DNA from: Oceanobacillus luteolus
GTDB taxonomy: Bacteria > Bacillota > Bacilli > Bacillales > Amphibacillaceae
Direction of reading: 5' to 3'
DNA: 51,393 nt
Assembly: GCF_023715655.1 (NCBI RefSeq)
Contig: NZ_JAMBON010000025.1
Coordinates: forward strand, 1-51,393
Part shown: in pieces, positions 9,218 through 17,477 of the stretch
How the letters are laid out: the number at the start of each line of letters is the position of its first letter
Numbering within the stretch: the first letter of the stretch is position 1
Program-made: the position numbers and the translations under genes
Notes under the pieces: model-generated
The model's database searches: none
Told to the model about the DNA's origin: nothing
What the model saw: the letters and a program-made list of their open reading frames with translations, nothing else

Positions 9218-9276
9218 ATATCTTCCTTTTATATCATTCGACAAATAGTAGATGTTGCATGTCCGCTTTATTCCGG

Positions 9277-9921
9277 TTATTGTTCTGTCTCTTCCTGCCA
9301 CACCTGCTCCAGAACTTGTTTAAACTGAGCAACCGGCTGAGCACCTGATACGGCATATTTATTGTTAAACACATAAAAAGGTACACCTTGAACACCAATT
9401 TGACTCGCTTCTTGAATGTCTTGGTTTACTTTTTGAGTGTAGCTTTGATTTTGTGTACTTCCTAATGCCGCATATTTATCGATTCCAACCTCTTCAGCTA
9501 GGCGTCCAATTGTGTCCGTGTCACTTAATAACTCACCCTCTGTAAAGTGAGCTTTATAGAAACGTTTAAAAAATTCGTTTCCTTTGCCTTGTTCTTTCGC
9601 GTATTGGAATACGTGATGAGCTGGTATAGTACTTGCAAATTTAGCCGTATCATAATCGATTACCAAGTCAGCATCCTTCGCCATATTCACGACGTTCTCA
9701 AACATTCCTTTCGCTTGATCTACAGGAATCCCTTTCATATCAGCAAATGTCTCATAATAATCTTTCTGTGGATTATGAGCTGCTTCTGGCGATAGCAGGA
9801 AACTCTTGTATTCAATTTCAACCTTATCCGCATGTTCAAATTCTTCCAAAGCTTTTTCTAAATGTGCTTCTCCGATATAGCAAAACGGACACATAAAATC
9901 AGACCAAATAGTAATTTTCAT
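9277..9921 (-). CDS. DsbA family thiol oxidoreductase, FrnE-like
   Basis: Thioredoxin-fold protein of 214 residues related to FrnE and 2-hydroxychromene-2-carboxylate isomerase. The redox motif CPFC occupies residues 11-14 right after strand one (ITIWSDFM), and the conserved cis-proline loop is GVQGVPFYVFNNKYAVSGAQP near residues 175-195. There is no signal peptide, so it should act in the cytoplasm, as a disulfide oxidoreductase/isomerase under oxidative stress. Its ATG overlaps by one base the TAA of a 49-residue Cys peptide gene upstream, so the two are translated together. Confidence 0.88.
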   Translation of the reverse strand: MKITIWSDFMCPFCYIGEAHLEKALEEFEHADKVEIEYKSFLLSPEAAHNPQKDYYETFADMKGIPVDQAKGMFENVVNMAKDADLVIDYDTAKFASTIPAHHVFQYAKEQGKGNEFFKRFYKAHFTEGELLSDTDTIGRLAEEVGIDKYAALGSTQNQSYTQKVNQDIQEASQIGVQGVPFYVFNNKYAVSGAQPVAQFKQVLEQVWQEETEQ

Positions 9922-10070
9922 TAATTTGTCTCCTTCTCTTTATTGACTGGTCCACAAACACCGGTTTCCATATCACAGACGAAAGCATCTGAATCGGATA
10001 AGTCCAGGCCTTTTAACTCTTCAATTGGTTTCAATTCAATTGGCTTTAATTCCTTTACTTTATTATCCAT
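9921..10070 (-). CDS. 49-residue Cys peptide coupled to the FrnE-like gene
   Basis: A small gene with ATG at 10070, a perfect AAAGGAGG ribosome site 8 bases upstream, and a TAA sharing one base with the ATG of the DsbA-family gene. The product is acidic and soluble, with an internal repeat (ELKPIELKPIEELKG, residues 7-21) and two cysteines in VCDMETGVCGP (C32 and C39) near the end. No signal peptide or membrane segment is visible. Translational coupling to a thiol oxidoreductase suggests a redox partner, substrate or metal-binding accessory, but I do not recognise the family and the function is inference. Confidence 0.75.
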   Translation of the reverse strand: MDNKVKELKPIELKPIEELKGLDLSDSDAFVCDMETGVCGPVNKEKETN

Positions 10071-10126
10071 AGGAAAACCTCCTTTATTTTTAGATCTATA
10101 TCTGTAAACTCTTGTAATAGTACCTT

Positions 10127-10143
10127 CTAAAGTCTATCTTTAG
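10127..10143. promoter_or_regulatory. Palindrome upstream of the redox operon
   Basis: CTAAAG-TCTAT-CTTTAG is a perfect 6-bp inverted repeat, 57 bases upstream of the Cys-peptide ATG, in the expected promoter region. It could be an operator of a redox or stress regulator; nothing else supports this. Confidence 0.35.
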
Positions 10144-10186
10144 TATAAATGACATATGCTTAAGAAATACAGTAATGCGCTCAACT

Positions 10187-10936
10187 TCATCGGAAAAGAT
10201 CGATAACCTGAAAATATTCTTTTAATGTTACTTTTCTTCCGGCTTCATCCCATTTATGGTATTCCTTGAAAACTTGCATAACATCCCCGCTGAATAATGT
10301 TTCCACGAGATATTGAATCGTGAGAAAACTCCGGTGATAATCAAACATAATACGTGATAATTTATCCTCATAAGAGCCGCTACCGAACTCCTCCAGGGAA
10401 TGGCCACCATAATTTTCCTTAAATAGATCGACTATCTCTACTTCTGCTTGTGAAATTTCTCGAAATTCCTCTTGATTTAACGTAAATTTTCTACTTAAAT
10501 AATCGCACATCCCCTCTTCGAACCAAATACCATCTTCCCGTGCATCACCAAAGTCATCTAGGAACAAATCAGAATGATGGGTCAGTTCGTGGGCCAGGAT
10601 ACTAAATATGTGATTCTCATTCATCGTTTTGAAAAATTGTTCCAATCCCTCATGTCGCTTTCCATCTAACTGTCTTAGAAATAGGTTTCTCCAGGACATC
10701 AGATCTGGAGAAAAATAGATGCAATCTTTATTTGTATAAGCTGGAATCGGAACATCGGAAAAAGCCGAAGTTGCCAAATCGGTTGTTGTCCACACAACTG
10801 CTTTTGGTAAATCAACCAGTTGAAAGTTTTCCTCCAGTACACGTTGATAGTTCGCGAGCTTTCCAGAGAATTTCATAATTATATCTTCGTACTTCGAATA
10901 GTCTTCTTTACTTTCAAATGCATAAATATGTCTCAT
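10187..10936 (-). CDS. HExxH zinc peptidase-like protein
   Basis: Predicted cytoplasmic zinc metalloprotein of 249 residues. The motif ILAHELTHHSDLF gives a HELTH zinc site at residues 116-120, followed about 20 residues later by WFEEGMCDYLSRK, where E140 or E141 is the likely third ligand, as in gluzincins. No signal peptide or membrane segment is present. It overlaps the upstream GNAT gene by 4 bases (ATGA), so the two form an operon. I do not recognise a named family; substrate unknown. Confidence 0.7.
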   Translation of the reverse strand: MRHIYAFESKEDYSKYEDIIMKFSGKLANYQRVLEENFQLVDLPKAVVWTTTDLATSAFSDVPIPAYTNKDCIYFSPDLMSWRNLFLRQLDGKRHEGLEQFFKTMNENHIFSILAHELTHHSDLFLDDFGDAREDGIWFEEGMCDYLSRKFTLNQEEFREISQAEVEIVDLFKENYGGHSLEEFGSGSYEDKLSRIMFDYHRSFLTIQYLVETLFSGDVMQVFKEYHKWDEAGRKVTLKEYFQVIDLFR

Positions 10937-11445
10937 TTCTTATTCCCCCAAATTAACTTGCTCATATAATATTCATCCATATACGTTCCATCAATAAGTA
11001 GGGAACTTCTTTTTGTTCCCTCTATCTCAAATCCAGATTTCTTATATAAACGAGTTCCCGCTTCATTCGTCGTGACCACAGTAAGTTCCATACGATGGAT
11101 GCCGTTGAATTTCGCCCACTCGTCAAGCGCAGTAAATAGTTTAGTACCGATACCTTTTCCTCGATATTTTTCTAGAATTCCTGTAACGATATATACAGAA
11201 TGCCTATTTCTCTTCGCATTCCCTCCAATTGCAAACAAATAGCCAACCAAGGAACCTTCCACTTCTGCAACAATGATTGTTGAATTACTTGATTTACTCA
11301 TTTCCTCAATCATTTTCAACTGCTTCTCAACTGTAACTTGTCTCTCCCCGGTTTCCCATAGCATATATTCAGATGTGGCCTCCACTTCATTGACTAGGTG
11401 AGCCAACTCGGCGGCATCTGATCTTTCTATTCCCCTAATGTTCAT
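10933..11445 (-). CDS. GNAT family N-acetyltransferase
   Basis: Acetyl-CoA dependent acetyltransferase of 170 residues. The acetyl-CoA loop is VTGILEKYRGKGIGTKLF, followed by MELTVVTTNEAGTRLYKKSG, a pattern close to RimI/RimJ-like and YkkB-type enzymes. Start at ATG 11445 behind GGGGGAATAG. It is first in a two-gene operon with the HExxH protein gene (4-base stop/start overlap). The substrate is unknown. Confidence 0.85.
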   Translation of the reverse strand: MNIRGIERSDAAELAHLVNEVEATSEYMLWETGERQVTVEKQLKMIEEMSKSSNSTIIVAEVEGSLVGYLFAIGGNAKRNRHSVYIVTGILEKYRGKGIGTKLFTALDEWAKFNGIHRMELTVVTTNEAGTRLYKKSGFEIEGTKRSSLLIDGTYMDEYYMSKLIWGNKK

Positions 11446-11493
11446 TCTATTCCCCCTATTCCTACATTACTTTTTCATCATAGCACTAAAAAT

Positions 11494-11534
11494 ATAAAAA
11501 CGTCCTGTCTAAGCAAAAGCTTTAAACAGGACGT
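11494..11534 (-). terminator. Terminator of the DUF5068-like lipoprotein gene
   Basis: AACGTCCTGT and ACAGGACGTT form a 10-bp stem with a 16-base loop. On the minus strand it is followed by TTTTTATATTTTT. Confidence 0.85.
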
Positions 11535-11541
11535 TTCGACA

Positions 11542-12816
11542 TTATTTTAATTTGAATTCCGCTTTTTCACCCTTAGAAATATCTTGAGCCTCCTCATTTC
11601 GGATCGGACCAATTTCCATTTCAAAGGACTTATCTTTCCATATCTTTTCAAATTGCTCTTTATCTAACAAGAAAACCTGTAAGAGTTCTCCACTGTCTCC
11701 AGCAGCTACTACATCACCATAGCGATACGGTAACAGCATTCCTTCATTCAAAGTCCATTGCTTTCCATCATTTAAATGAAGTGTAGATGACATCGATGTT
11801 TTTGATATATCTTCATCAAATCCATTATCAATGGTGAATTTAACTGTCAACAAAACGAATTCATCTTCCTGAAAGCGTGGAGCTTCTTCTGCATTAGGAA
11901 CGAAGTTAGTAAATTGGTATCCGTCTAATGTGATTGTAGCCTCACCAATTTCTTGACTTTCCCCAATCTCCTCTTCTTCTAACATTTCTTTGTCACCCAT
12001 GTTTTCAGCAGTAACTTTATCATTATAAAAACCTTGCGCTGCTTTATCTGCTTCCTTTTCTGCGCTTTCTGCATCAAGTGGAAGAGTAAAACGCCCAGGT
12101 GATCCAATCATAGATGAATAATCGTCCTTGTCTGTTTGTGGTGTCGTTATTTCTACATCAACACTCCCAGCTTCAAGTACTTCTGTTAAGCGATCTTCAC
12201 CAATCGGATATGCATAATAACCAACGATTTCCTGTCCAGCTTCTAAGAAATAATCATTGGACGGGGAAAGTAGATTTGGTAATTGTTGATCTTCCGGTAA
12301 AAGATACTGGTAATTACTCAAATGTTTATCGGCACCAACATAAGACATATAGTAGCTTGTCATATAATGTAAGTCTTCATCTGTATTATTTTTCACCGTA
12401 TATTGTGCAATTATTACCGCTCCATTATTTTGATCATCAAAAGGAATACTATAATCGCGATGAAAATCTAGTAATTCCACTAATGTGTAAGCATCTAATG
12501 TTACTGAGACACCTTCCATTTCATGGGTTTGTGCTTCTTTACTTTCATATAAAACGGTCGCAGTTCCTTCTGTCTCTTCTTCCATAAAAGCAATCAATTC
12601 AGAAAAGTCACTTGCAGTTACCGAAGTCTCTTCTGCAGGTTCTTCCTCTTCTTCCGGCTGTTCTTCTTCAACCTCTTCTTCTGGTTCCTCTTCTTTTAAA
12701 ACTTCCTCTTCATCTGCTGCATCGACCTCAGCTTCTCCCCCATCACTTTCTCCACAAGCAGCAATGATAGTTGCAAAGAAAAACATAACAATAAATAATA
12801 ACAGTTTTTTACTCAT
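11542..12816 (-). CDS. Secreted lipoprotein, DUF5068-like
   Basis: A 424-residue lipoprotein anchored outside the membrane: the signal peptide runs to the lipobox IIAAC with lipidated C21, then an acidic Glu-rich linker (about residues 25-62), then two related beta-rich halves (about 65-255 and 270-420), each with the TVKNNTDEDL or TIDNGFDEDI type of motif seen in DUF4352/DUF5068 proteins. The start is ATG 12816, with GGAGGGG 10 bases upstream; the in-frame ATG at 12849 would hide the signal peptide. Function is unknown; members are common in Bacillaceae. Single unit with its own terminator. Confidence 0.75.
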   Translation of the reverse strand: MSKKLLLFIVMFFFATIIAACGESDGGEAEVDAADEEEVLKEEEPEEEVEEEQPEEEEEPAEETSVTASDFSELIAFMEEETEGTATVLYESKEAQTHEMEGVSVTLDAYTLVELLDFHRDYSIPFDDQNNGAVIIAQYTVKNNTDEDLHYMTSYYMSYVGADKHLSNYQYLLPEDQQLPNLLSPSNDYFLEAGQEIVGYYAYPIGEDRLTEVLEAGSVDVEITTPQTDKDDYSSMIGSPGRFTLPLDAESAEKEADKAAQGFYNDKVTAENMGDKEMLEEEEIGESQEIGEATITLDGYQFTNFVPNAEEAPRFQEDEFVLLTVKFTIDNGFDEDISKTSMSSTLHLNDGKQWTLNEGMLLPYRYGDVVAAGDSGELLQVFLLDKEQFEKIWKDKSFEMEIGPIRNEEAQDISKGEKAEFKLK

Positions 12817-13030
12817 GAAATTTTTACCCCTCCGTTGTATGGAATACAATGGTAATCTTACTACAACGAAGGAAATTGTCTATTCCTTTTCTTAAAAATA
12901 ATTACTAAGTACTGGAAAATTCTTCGTTATTAACTTTTAATCGTGCCAATTCTCTCATGACTTTCTAACTTAATTCTATCGATACATTTCCATAACGATT
13001 TGGCGAGTGTCAAAAACAGGTATCAGAACA

Positions 13031-13540
13031 TCAGCTATCCCCATTTTCAATGAAACGTTTAATCTCTTTTCTCGACGAGAGTATAATGACATTTTTTTCA
13101 TTAGAAAGCTCTTTCAACATAGCCAAGATAGCTGGCCTTTTGACCTTGGGATAATTCCAAATCCATTTTAGAAATTCCATATCCAGTTTTTCTTTACAAT
13201 CAGCTGCCATATCTGGTCTCGTCCGGTTACGATATTGAAAACGTCTCTTTATGGCTCGATATAAACAGACGGTTCTTGGTAAATCCAGATAAATAATCGT
13301 ATCTGCTGCATTCAACCTTATATCCAATGTACTGCCATAATTTCCATCAATAATCCAGCTTTCTCTTGTAATAAGTTCATTTTGGATCATCCGTTGTTCC
13401 GTTTTCGAAGTCATCACCCAATTTGGCTTCCAGAGAATTGCATCCAAATGATAAACGGGTATACCTATTTTTTCGCTCAGTTGCCTGGCCAATGTGGATT
13501 TTCCAGCTCCACCTGAACCGATGATGGCTACTTTTTTCAT
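13031..13540 (-). CDS. P-loop kinase-like protein (topology modulation/FlaR family)
   Basis: Adenylate kinase-like P-loop NTPase of 169 residues. Walker A is GSGGAGKST at residues 8-16; the lid-like region has NYGSTLDIRLNAADTIIYLDLPRT, typical of the group annotated as DNA topology modulation protein FlaR. The true phosphate acceptor is unknown, and the name FlaR is historical. The start is taken as ATG 13540 because GGAGG lies 6 bases before it and would abut the in-frame ATG at 13546. Single gene. Confidence 0.8.
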   Translation of the reverse strand: MKKVAIIGSGGAGKSTLARQLSEKIGIPVYHLDAILWKPNWVMTSKTEQRMIQNELITRESWIIDGNYGSTLDIRLNAADTIIYLDLPRTVCLYRAIKRRFQYRNRTRPDMAADCKEKLDMEFLKWIWNYPKVKRPAILAMLKELSNEKNVIILSSRKEIKRFIENGDS

Positions 13541-13621
13541 GACCATCCTCCTCTGTTCGTTGGTTATATGTTTCCAGAGTCTGACTGTCGTTTCTATTTC
13601 TGGTCAGTAAAGTGTCCGATA

Positions 13622-14104
13622 TTACTGAACATACTCGTCTCCTTCGTATTCTTCTTTGCTTTCCTGATTTCTTCTACGTCGCAACCATTGAACCAGCTCG
13701 TGTACAATAAGCAGAACAATACCTATTTCAAGTGCATGATCAGCTATATTAAGAATCCCGCTTCCCCGAACAATAAAATCAGTCACTTGCCCAAATATTA
13801 ACCGGTCCATTCCATTACCAATCGCTCCACCGACCAAGAAGCCCATACTTATATTAATAATGGGCCCGCGCCAAGCCTCGTTTCTCCTTAAATAGAAGAC
13901 AAACATTACAAATAAGATGGATATGACACCAAATACCCTTGCATAGCCGGGGAAAAATCCACCTGCCATTCCACTGTTTTCAATATAGGTAAGTTCAATC
14001 CCCATCCACGTAAACCTCTCGTACATTTCGACATTTAAGCGAACTAAAACCTTTGTGATTTGATCGCTCAAAAGAACAATAACTGCAGTGATGTAAAATA
14101 ACAT
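13622..14104 (-). CDS. lspA: Signal peptidase II (LspA), divergent copy
   Basis: Membrane aspartyl protease that removes the signal peptide of prolipoproteins. With the start at ATG 14104 (AAGG 5 bases upstream) the protein has 160 residues and four membrane segments, normal for LspA. Family motifs are present: SDQITK (13-18), ENSGMAGGFF (42-51), GGAIGNGMDR (92-101) with catalytic D100, and NIADHALEIG (119-128) with catalytic D122. Differences from the usual NxGAAFG and NxxDRL boxes suggest a second, divergent copy rather than the housekeeping gene, which is normally beside rluD. A longer reading to 14176 would overlap the upstream zinc-ribbon gene. Confidence 0.85.
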   Translation of the reverse strand: MLFYITAVIVLLSDQITKVLVRLNVEMYERFTWMGIELTYIENSGMAGGFFPGYARVFGVISILFVMFVFYLRRNEAWRGPIINISMGFLVGGAIGNGMDRLIFGQVTDFIVRGSGILNIADHALEIGIVLLIVHELVQWLRRRRNQESKEEYEGDEYVQ

Positions 14105-14138
14105 GATAACCTTCTTTCCCAAAGGTTGTATAAACCTT

Positions 14139-14282
14139 TTATTTTCGATAAAGAATATATGCTCTTCTTTCTGCATAAGGAATACATTTATAGCAAACTT
14201 TTATTTTCTTTCCATTGTCGTCCCAATAAATTCTCGCTTTCTTAGCCCTTCCGTTACATAGCTTACATTTACTGAATAGCAA
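14139..14282 (-). CDS. 47-residue zinc-ribbon-like protein
   Basis: Small basic protein starting at TTG 14282 with AAGGAG 9 bases upstream and ending in TAA at 14139-14141, 34 bases before lspA. Two CxxC knuckles are visible, CKLC at residues 6-9 and CYKC at 30-33, separated by a basic stretch with aromatic residues: the layout of a minimal zinc ribbon. Rich in Lys and Arg, so nucleic acid binding is possible. It probably shares a transcript with lspA. Family not recognised. Confidence 0.7.
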   Translation of the reverse strand: MLFSKCKLCNGRAKKARIYWDDNGKKIKVCYKCIPYAERRAYILYRK

Positions 14283-14493
14283 CAGTACTCTCTCCTTCGC
14301 GAGTCAGCTTCCATTCTATCTTTCTACTAACTTCATTATATCGAAAAAGAAAGAAAGTGTAGAACTATTTGGTATTTTTTACATAACTCGTATTGTATCC
14401 TTTATATAGAGTCAGCTATAGGTAAAGGTATTCACCCAAATGATTTATTCACATAAGTTGTAACAAGCCTATTTTTTTAAAGGAGCGTTAATC

Positions 14494-14994
14494 ATGAGTC
14501 CAATCAATTTTCAAGCTTTCACAGGATTAATTACACATATGGAAGATTACCCCTTCTATCCAACCGATGAAGAGACCGGATGTCATAAGTTCATCACTGT
14601 TCAAAATGAAACGGGGATGATTGTTAATTTTATAGCTGGTCCAAATACGTATTTCGTCAATCATGAAATGGTTTCGGTTGGAGACCAGATTACAGGATAT
14701 TTGGATGGCGACGTACCAGTAATACTAATCTATCCTCCAGAATATTACGCATTGATTATTGTAAAAGAGTCACCTTCCACCCACATCAAGGTAGACTATT
14801 TTGATGATGATCTAGTCAGCGGTGATGGCAATTTAAAACTACATGTTAACCCTGACACACCCATTCTTTTAACAAACGGGCAAGCCTTTAATCAAAATCC
14901 TGCCCAGAGAAATCTTATTATTACTTATACACATACATCGAAAAGCATACCCGCCCTAACAACTCCAGAAGAAATTATCGTCTATTGTCGTTAA
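14494..14994 (+). CDS. Uncharacterised 166-residue protein
   Basis: A soluble, beta-rich protein without signal peptide or membrane segment; ATG at 14494 follows AAAGGAG. The N-terminal half (FTGLITHMEDYP, FITVQNETGMIVNFIAGPNTYF, GDQITGYLDGD) reads like an OB-fold type barrel, with strands alternating hydrophobic and polar residues and a turn GYLDGD; the C-terminal part ends in Cys. Such proteins occur in Bacillaceae as hypothetical proteins. The role is unknown. Single gene between the zinc-ribbon gene and the S-box gene. Confidence 0.65.
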   Translation: MSPINFQAFTGLITHMEDYPFYPTDEETGCHKFITVQNETGMIVNFIAGPNTYFVNHEMVSVGDQITGYLDGDVPVILIYPPEYYALIIVKESPSTHIKVDYFDDDLVSGDGNLKLHVNPDTPILLTNGQAFNQNPAQRNLIITYTHTSKSIPALTTPEEIIVYCR

Positions 14995-15027
14995 TCCTTA
15001 TTAAAATGCATCCATTTTATTTTAAGA

Positions 15028-15056
15028 TTGACATTCCTTTCGATTCGGTATATTCT
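15028..15056 (+). promoter_or_regulatory. Sigma-A promoter of the S-box gene
   Basis: TTGACA at 15028-15033 and TATTCT at 15051-15056 are separated by 17 bp. The start of transcription would fall about 20 bases before the riboswitch. Confidence 0.7.
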
Positions 15057-15081
15057 ATTAATTAACTTAATACAAAACTTT

Positions 15082-15236
15082 CTTATCCAGAGAGGTGGAG
15101 GGACTGGCCCATTGATACCTCGGCAACAGGCTTACATAGTACTGTGCCAATTCCAGTAGCGTAATTCGCTAGAAGATAAGAAGAGAAATTAGACACGGTG
15201 CCTAAACCTCTTCTTATCTGAGAAGAGGTTTTTTTA
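15082..15236 (+). promoter_or_regulatory. SAM-I (S-box) riboswitch with transcription attenuator
   Basis: The S-box core is clear: CTTATC, then AGAGAGGTGGAGGGACTGG, CCC.TTGATACCTCGGCAACAGG, and the closing GATAAG at 15175-15180 that pairs with CTTATC to form P1. The terminator stem is AACCTCTTCT (15205-15214) against AGAAGAGGTT (15221-15230) plus seven T. The antiterminator is also readable: AGATAAGAAG (15174-15183, the 3' side of P1) is fully complementary to CTTCTTATCT (15210-15219) in the terminator. High SAM keeps P1 closed and stops transcription of the downstream methyltransferase gene. Confidence 0.97.
15205..15236 (+). terminator. S-box attenuator terminator
   Basis: A 10-bp perfect stem with a 6-base loop and a U-run, forming the regulated terminator of the SAM riboswitch. 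Confidence 0.95.
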
Positions 15237-15288
15237 TTTAGCAATAACGAGCAGAAATTCCAAATAATTTAAAAAGAGGATGATCAAT

Positions 15289-16395
15289 ATGACAAAAACA
15301 TTAGTAAAGGCTCCATTTAAAGCAGACCATGTAGGAAGTTTCTTACGACCTGAAAACTTGCATCAAGCAAGAAAGGACTTGAAAGAAGGTGAAATTTCTG
15401 CATCTGAACTACGCGAAATTGAAACGAAAGAAATAAAGAGAATAGTAGACAAGCAGATTGAAGTTGGATTAAAGGCTGTCACAGACGGTGAGTTTCGTCG
15501 TAGTTGGTGGCATTTGGACTTCCTTGAAGGTTTAAATGGAATAGAAGGATATGAAACAGAAAAAGGATACACATTCGATGGAATTGAGACGGACCGTTAC
15601 CATGTGCGTAATACAGGAAAAATCTCCTTTGATCCGGACCATCCATTCATAAAAGATTTTCTTGAATTTAAGGATATTGTCGGCGACCGCGCAATTCCGA
15701 AGCAAACCATTCCAAGTCCTAACCAATTGTTCGAGGTCGGTATTCGTAATCCAGAAATTTATCCAGATCTTGAAACGTATGCTAATGATATCGTCAGCGC
15801 ATATCGTGATGCTATAAAGGCATTCTATGATGCTGGTGTCCGTTATTTACAGCTGGATGATGTATATATTGCCGGCCTTTCTTCCGAAGATTTTCAGTTA
15901 ATCGATACAGGAGGATACTCTAAAGCAGAATTAATTGAGCTTGCAGTTCGAATTGTAAATGATGTTATTGCAGATCGACCAGAAGATTTAATCATCACTA
16001 CCCACCTATGCCGCGGAAATTATCGTTCAAGCTGGGCGTTCAAAGGAAGTTATGCGGATATTGCACCGACTTTATTTGCTAAAGAAAAAGTGGATGGTTT
16101 CTTCCTTGAATATGACGATGAGCGTTCCGGTTCATTCGAGCCATTAAAACACGTACCAAAAGGTGGAGCACAAGTTGTAATTGGTGCTGTTACATCTAAA
16201 GCTGGTGAACTCGAAGATAAAGAAGTAATCAAGAAAAAAATTGAAAATGCTTCACAATTCGTCCCGTTAGAACAACTTGCTTTGAGCCCGCAATGTGGAT
16301 TTGCCTCTACCCATCATGGTAACAAGCTTACAGAAGACGAGCAATGGTCAAAGCTGAAGTACATTGTGGATTTATCGAAAGAAATTTGGGGATAA
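15289..16395 (+). CDS. yxjG: MetE C-terminal-like methyltransferase (YxjG/YxjH family)
   Basis: Cobalamin-independent methionine synthase-like enzyme of 368 residues that contains only the catalytic C-terminal barrel of MetE; in Bacillus the S-box paralogs YxjG and YxjH are of this kind. Seen: the N-terminal FKADHVGSFLRP, DGEFRRSWWHLDFLEG, and the zinc ligands in THLCRGN and SPQCGFAS. It should transfer a methyl group to homocysteine or a related thiol, with a methyl donor other than the polyglutamated folate that full-length MetE needs. Start at ATG 15289 behind AAAGAGG. Controlled by the SAM riboswitch upstream. Confidence 0.9.
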   Translation: MTKTLVKAPFKADHVGSFLRPENLHQARKDLKEGEISASELREIETKEIKRIVDKQIEVGLKAVTDGEFRRSWWHLDFLEGLNGIEGYETEKGYTFDGIETDRYHVRNTGKISFDPDHPFIKDFLEFKDIVGDRAIPKQTIPSPNQLFEVGIRNPEIYPDLETYANDIVSAYRDAIKAFYDAGVRYLQLDDVYIAGLSSEDFQLIDTGGYSKAELIELAVRIVNDVIADRPEDLIITTHLCRGNYRSSWAFKGSYADIAPTLFAKEKVDGFFLEYDDERSGSFEPLKHVPKGGAQVVIGAVTSKAGELEDKEVIKKKIENASQFVPLEQLALSPQCGFASTHHGNKLTEDEQWSKLKYIVDLSKEIWG

Positions 16396-16419
16396 ACGGA
16401 ACACGAGTATCTGATTCAT

Positions 16420-16475
16420 AAAAAGGTGATCGGTTGGTAGAATATTCTCTAACCGATCACCTTTTTATTTTTTTA
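16420..16475 (+). terminator. Rho-independent terminator
   Basis: AAAAAGGTGATCGGTT pairs with AACCGATCACCTTTTT (16 bp) and is followed by ATTTTTTT, behind the YxjG-like gene. Confidence 0.95.
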
Positions 16476-16556
16476 TGGAAATTAATTACCAAAATTATGA
16501 AACCAATACTGCTTTCTCTCCGTACAACATGGTAGAAAGAAATGGGAGGGAAAAGA

Positions 16557-17477
16557 ATGCCAGAAATTGCTATGCAATTGACGAATGTAAGTAAGCGGAT
16601 TGGCAAAAAGGAAATTATCAAAGACTTGTCATTTTCCATTAATAGAGGAGAAGTATTTGGTTTTATTGGTCCAAATGGTGCCGGGAAAACGACGACAATT
16701 CGTATGATGGTTGGACTTATGAAAATCACGGAAGGTGACATACATATTCTCGGTAAAAGTATAAAATCTGACTTTAAACAGGCAATTCGCGAAGTAGGCG
16801 CTATCGTTGAAAACCCTGAGCTTTATCCATTCTTAACCGGTGCTCAAAATTTGAAACAGTATGCAAGAATGATTCCAGGAGTCACGCAAAAAGATATCGA
16901 TGAAGCTGTTAGACTCGTAGGTATGGAAAAGGCACTGAACGAAAAAGTTGGTCGATATTCGCTTGGTATGCGGCAACGGATTGGTATTGCCCAAGCCATT
17001 TTACACAAGCCTTCTATATTAATCCTAGATGAACCGACAAATGGTCTTGATCCAGCAGGTATCAGGGAAATCAGACAATACATCCGTAAATTGGCGGCCG
17101 AAAAGAACGTTGCAGTTATTATATCCAGTCATCTCTTATCCGAGATTGAATTGATGTGTGACCGAATCGGTATTATTAAAAATGGAGAACTTGTTGCTAC
17201 ACAAGATGTCCGAGAGAACACATCTTCAACAACTCAAACATTGCTGCAAGTTGAGATGGAAGCCACACCATTAGATAAAGCTTTAGAAATTATTAATGAG
17301 AAAACTACAGCTGCACAAACGAATAATAAGATTACTTTCGAAATTGAAAAAGAACATATTCCGGCTTTAATTTCAAATCTTGTGGAACAAAATATTCTCA
17401 TTTATGAGGTCAGTGTCACGAAATCAACCTTAGAGGATAAATTCTTTGATTTGATTGGAGAGAATGTCATTGGGTAA
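16557..17477 (+). CDS. ABC transporter ATP-binding protein, BcrA type
   Basis: ATPase subunit of a two-gene ABC-2 exporter, 306 residues. Walker A is GPNGAGKTTT, signature YSLGMRQRIGIAQ, Walker B ILILDEPTNGLDPAG, switch His in ISSHLLSE; the C-terminal extension of about 90 residues is usual for BcrA/YhcH-like ATPases of peptide-antibiotic or lipid exporters. The start ATG 16557 has GGGAGGG 6 bases upstream; the in-frame ATG at 16542 has none. It overlaps the permease gene by 14 bases. The substrate is unknown. Confidence 0.88.
   Translation: MPEIAMQLTNVSKRIGKKEIIKDLSFSINRGEVFGFIGPNGAGKTTTIRMMVGLMKITEGDIHILGKSIKSDFKQAIREVGAIVENPELYPFLTGAQNLKQYARMIPGVTQKDIDEAVRLVGMEKALNEKVGRYSLGMRQRIGIAQAILHKPSILILDEPTNGLDPAGIREIRQYIRKLAAEKNVAVIISSHLLSEIELMCDRIGIIKNGELVATQDVRENTSSTTQTLLQVEMEATPLDKALEIINEKTTAAQTNNKITFEIEKEHIPALISNLVEQNILIYEVSVTKSTLEDKFFDLIGENVIG

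Noticed and set aside
14105..14176. Longer lspA start at 14176
   Set aside because: It would overlap the zinc-ribbon gene (14139-14282) and add 24 residues before the normal LspA N terminus; ATG 14104 has its own ribosome site.
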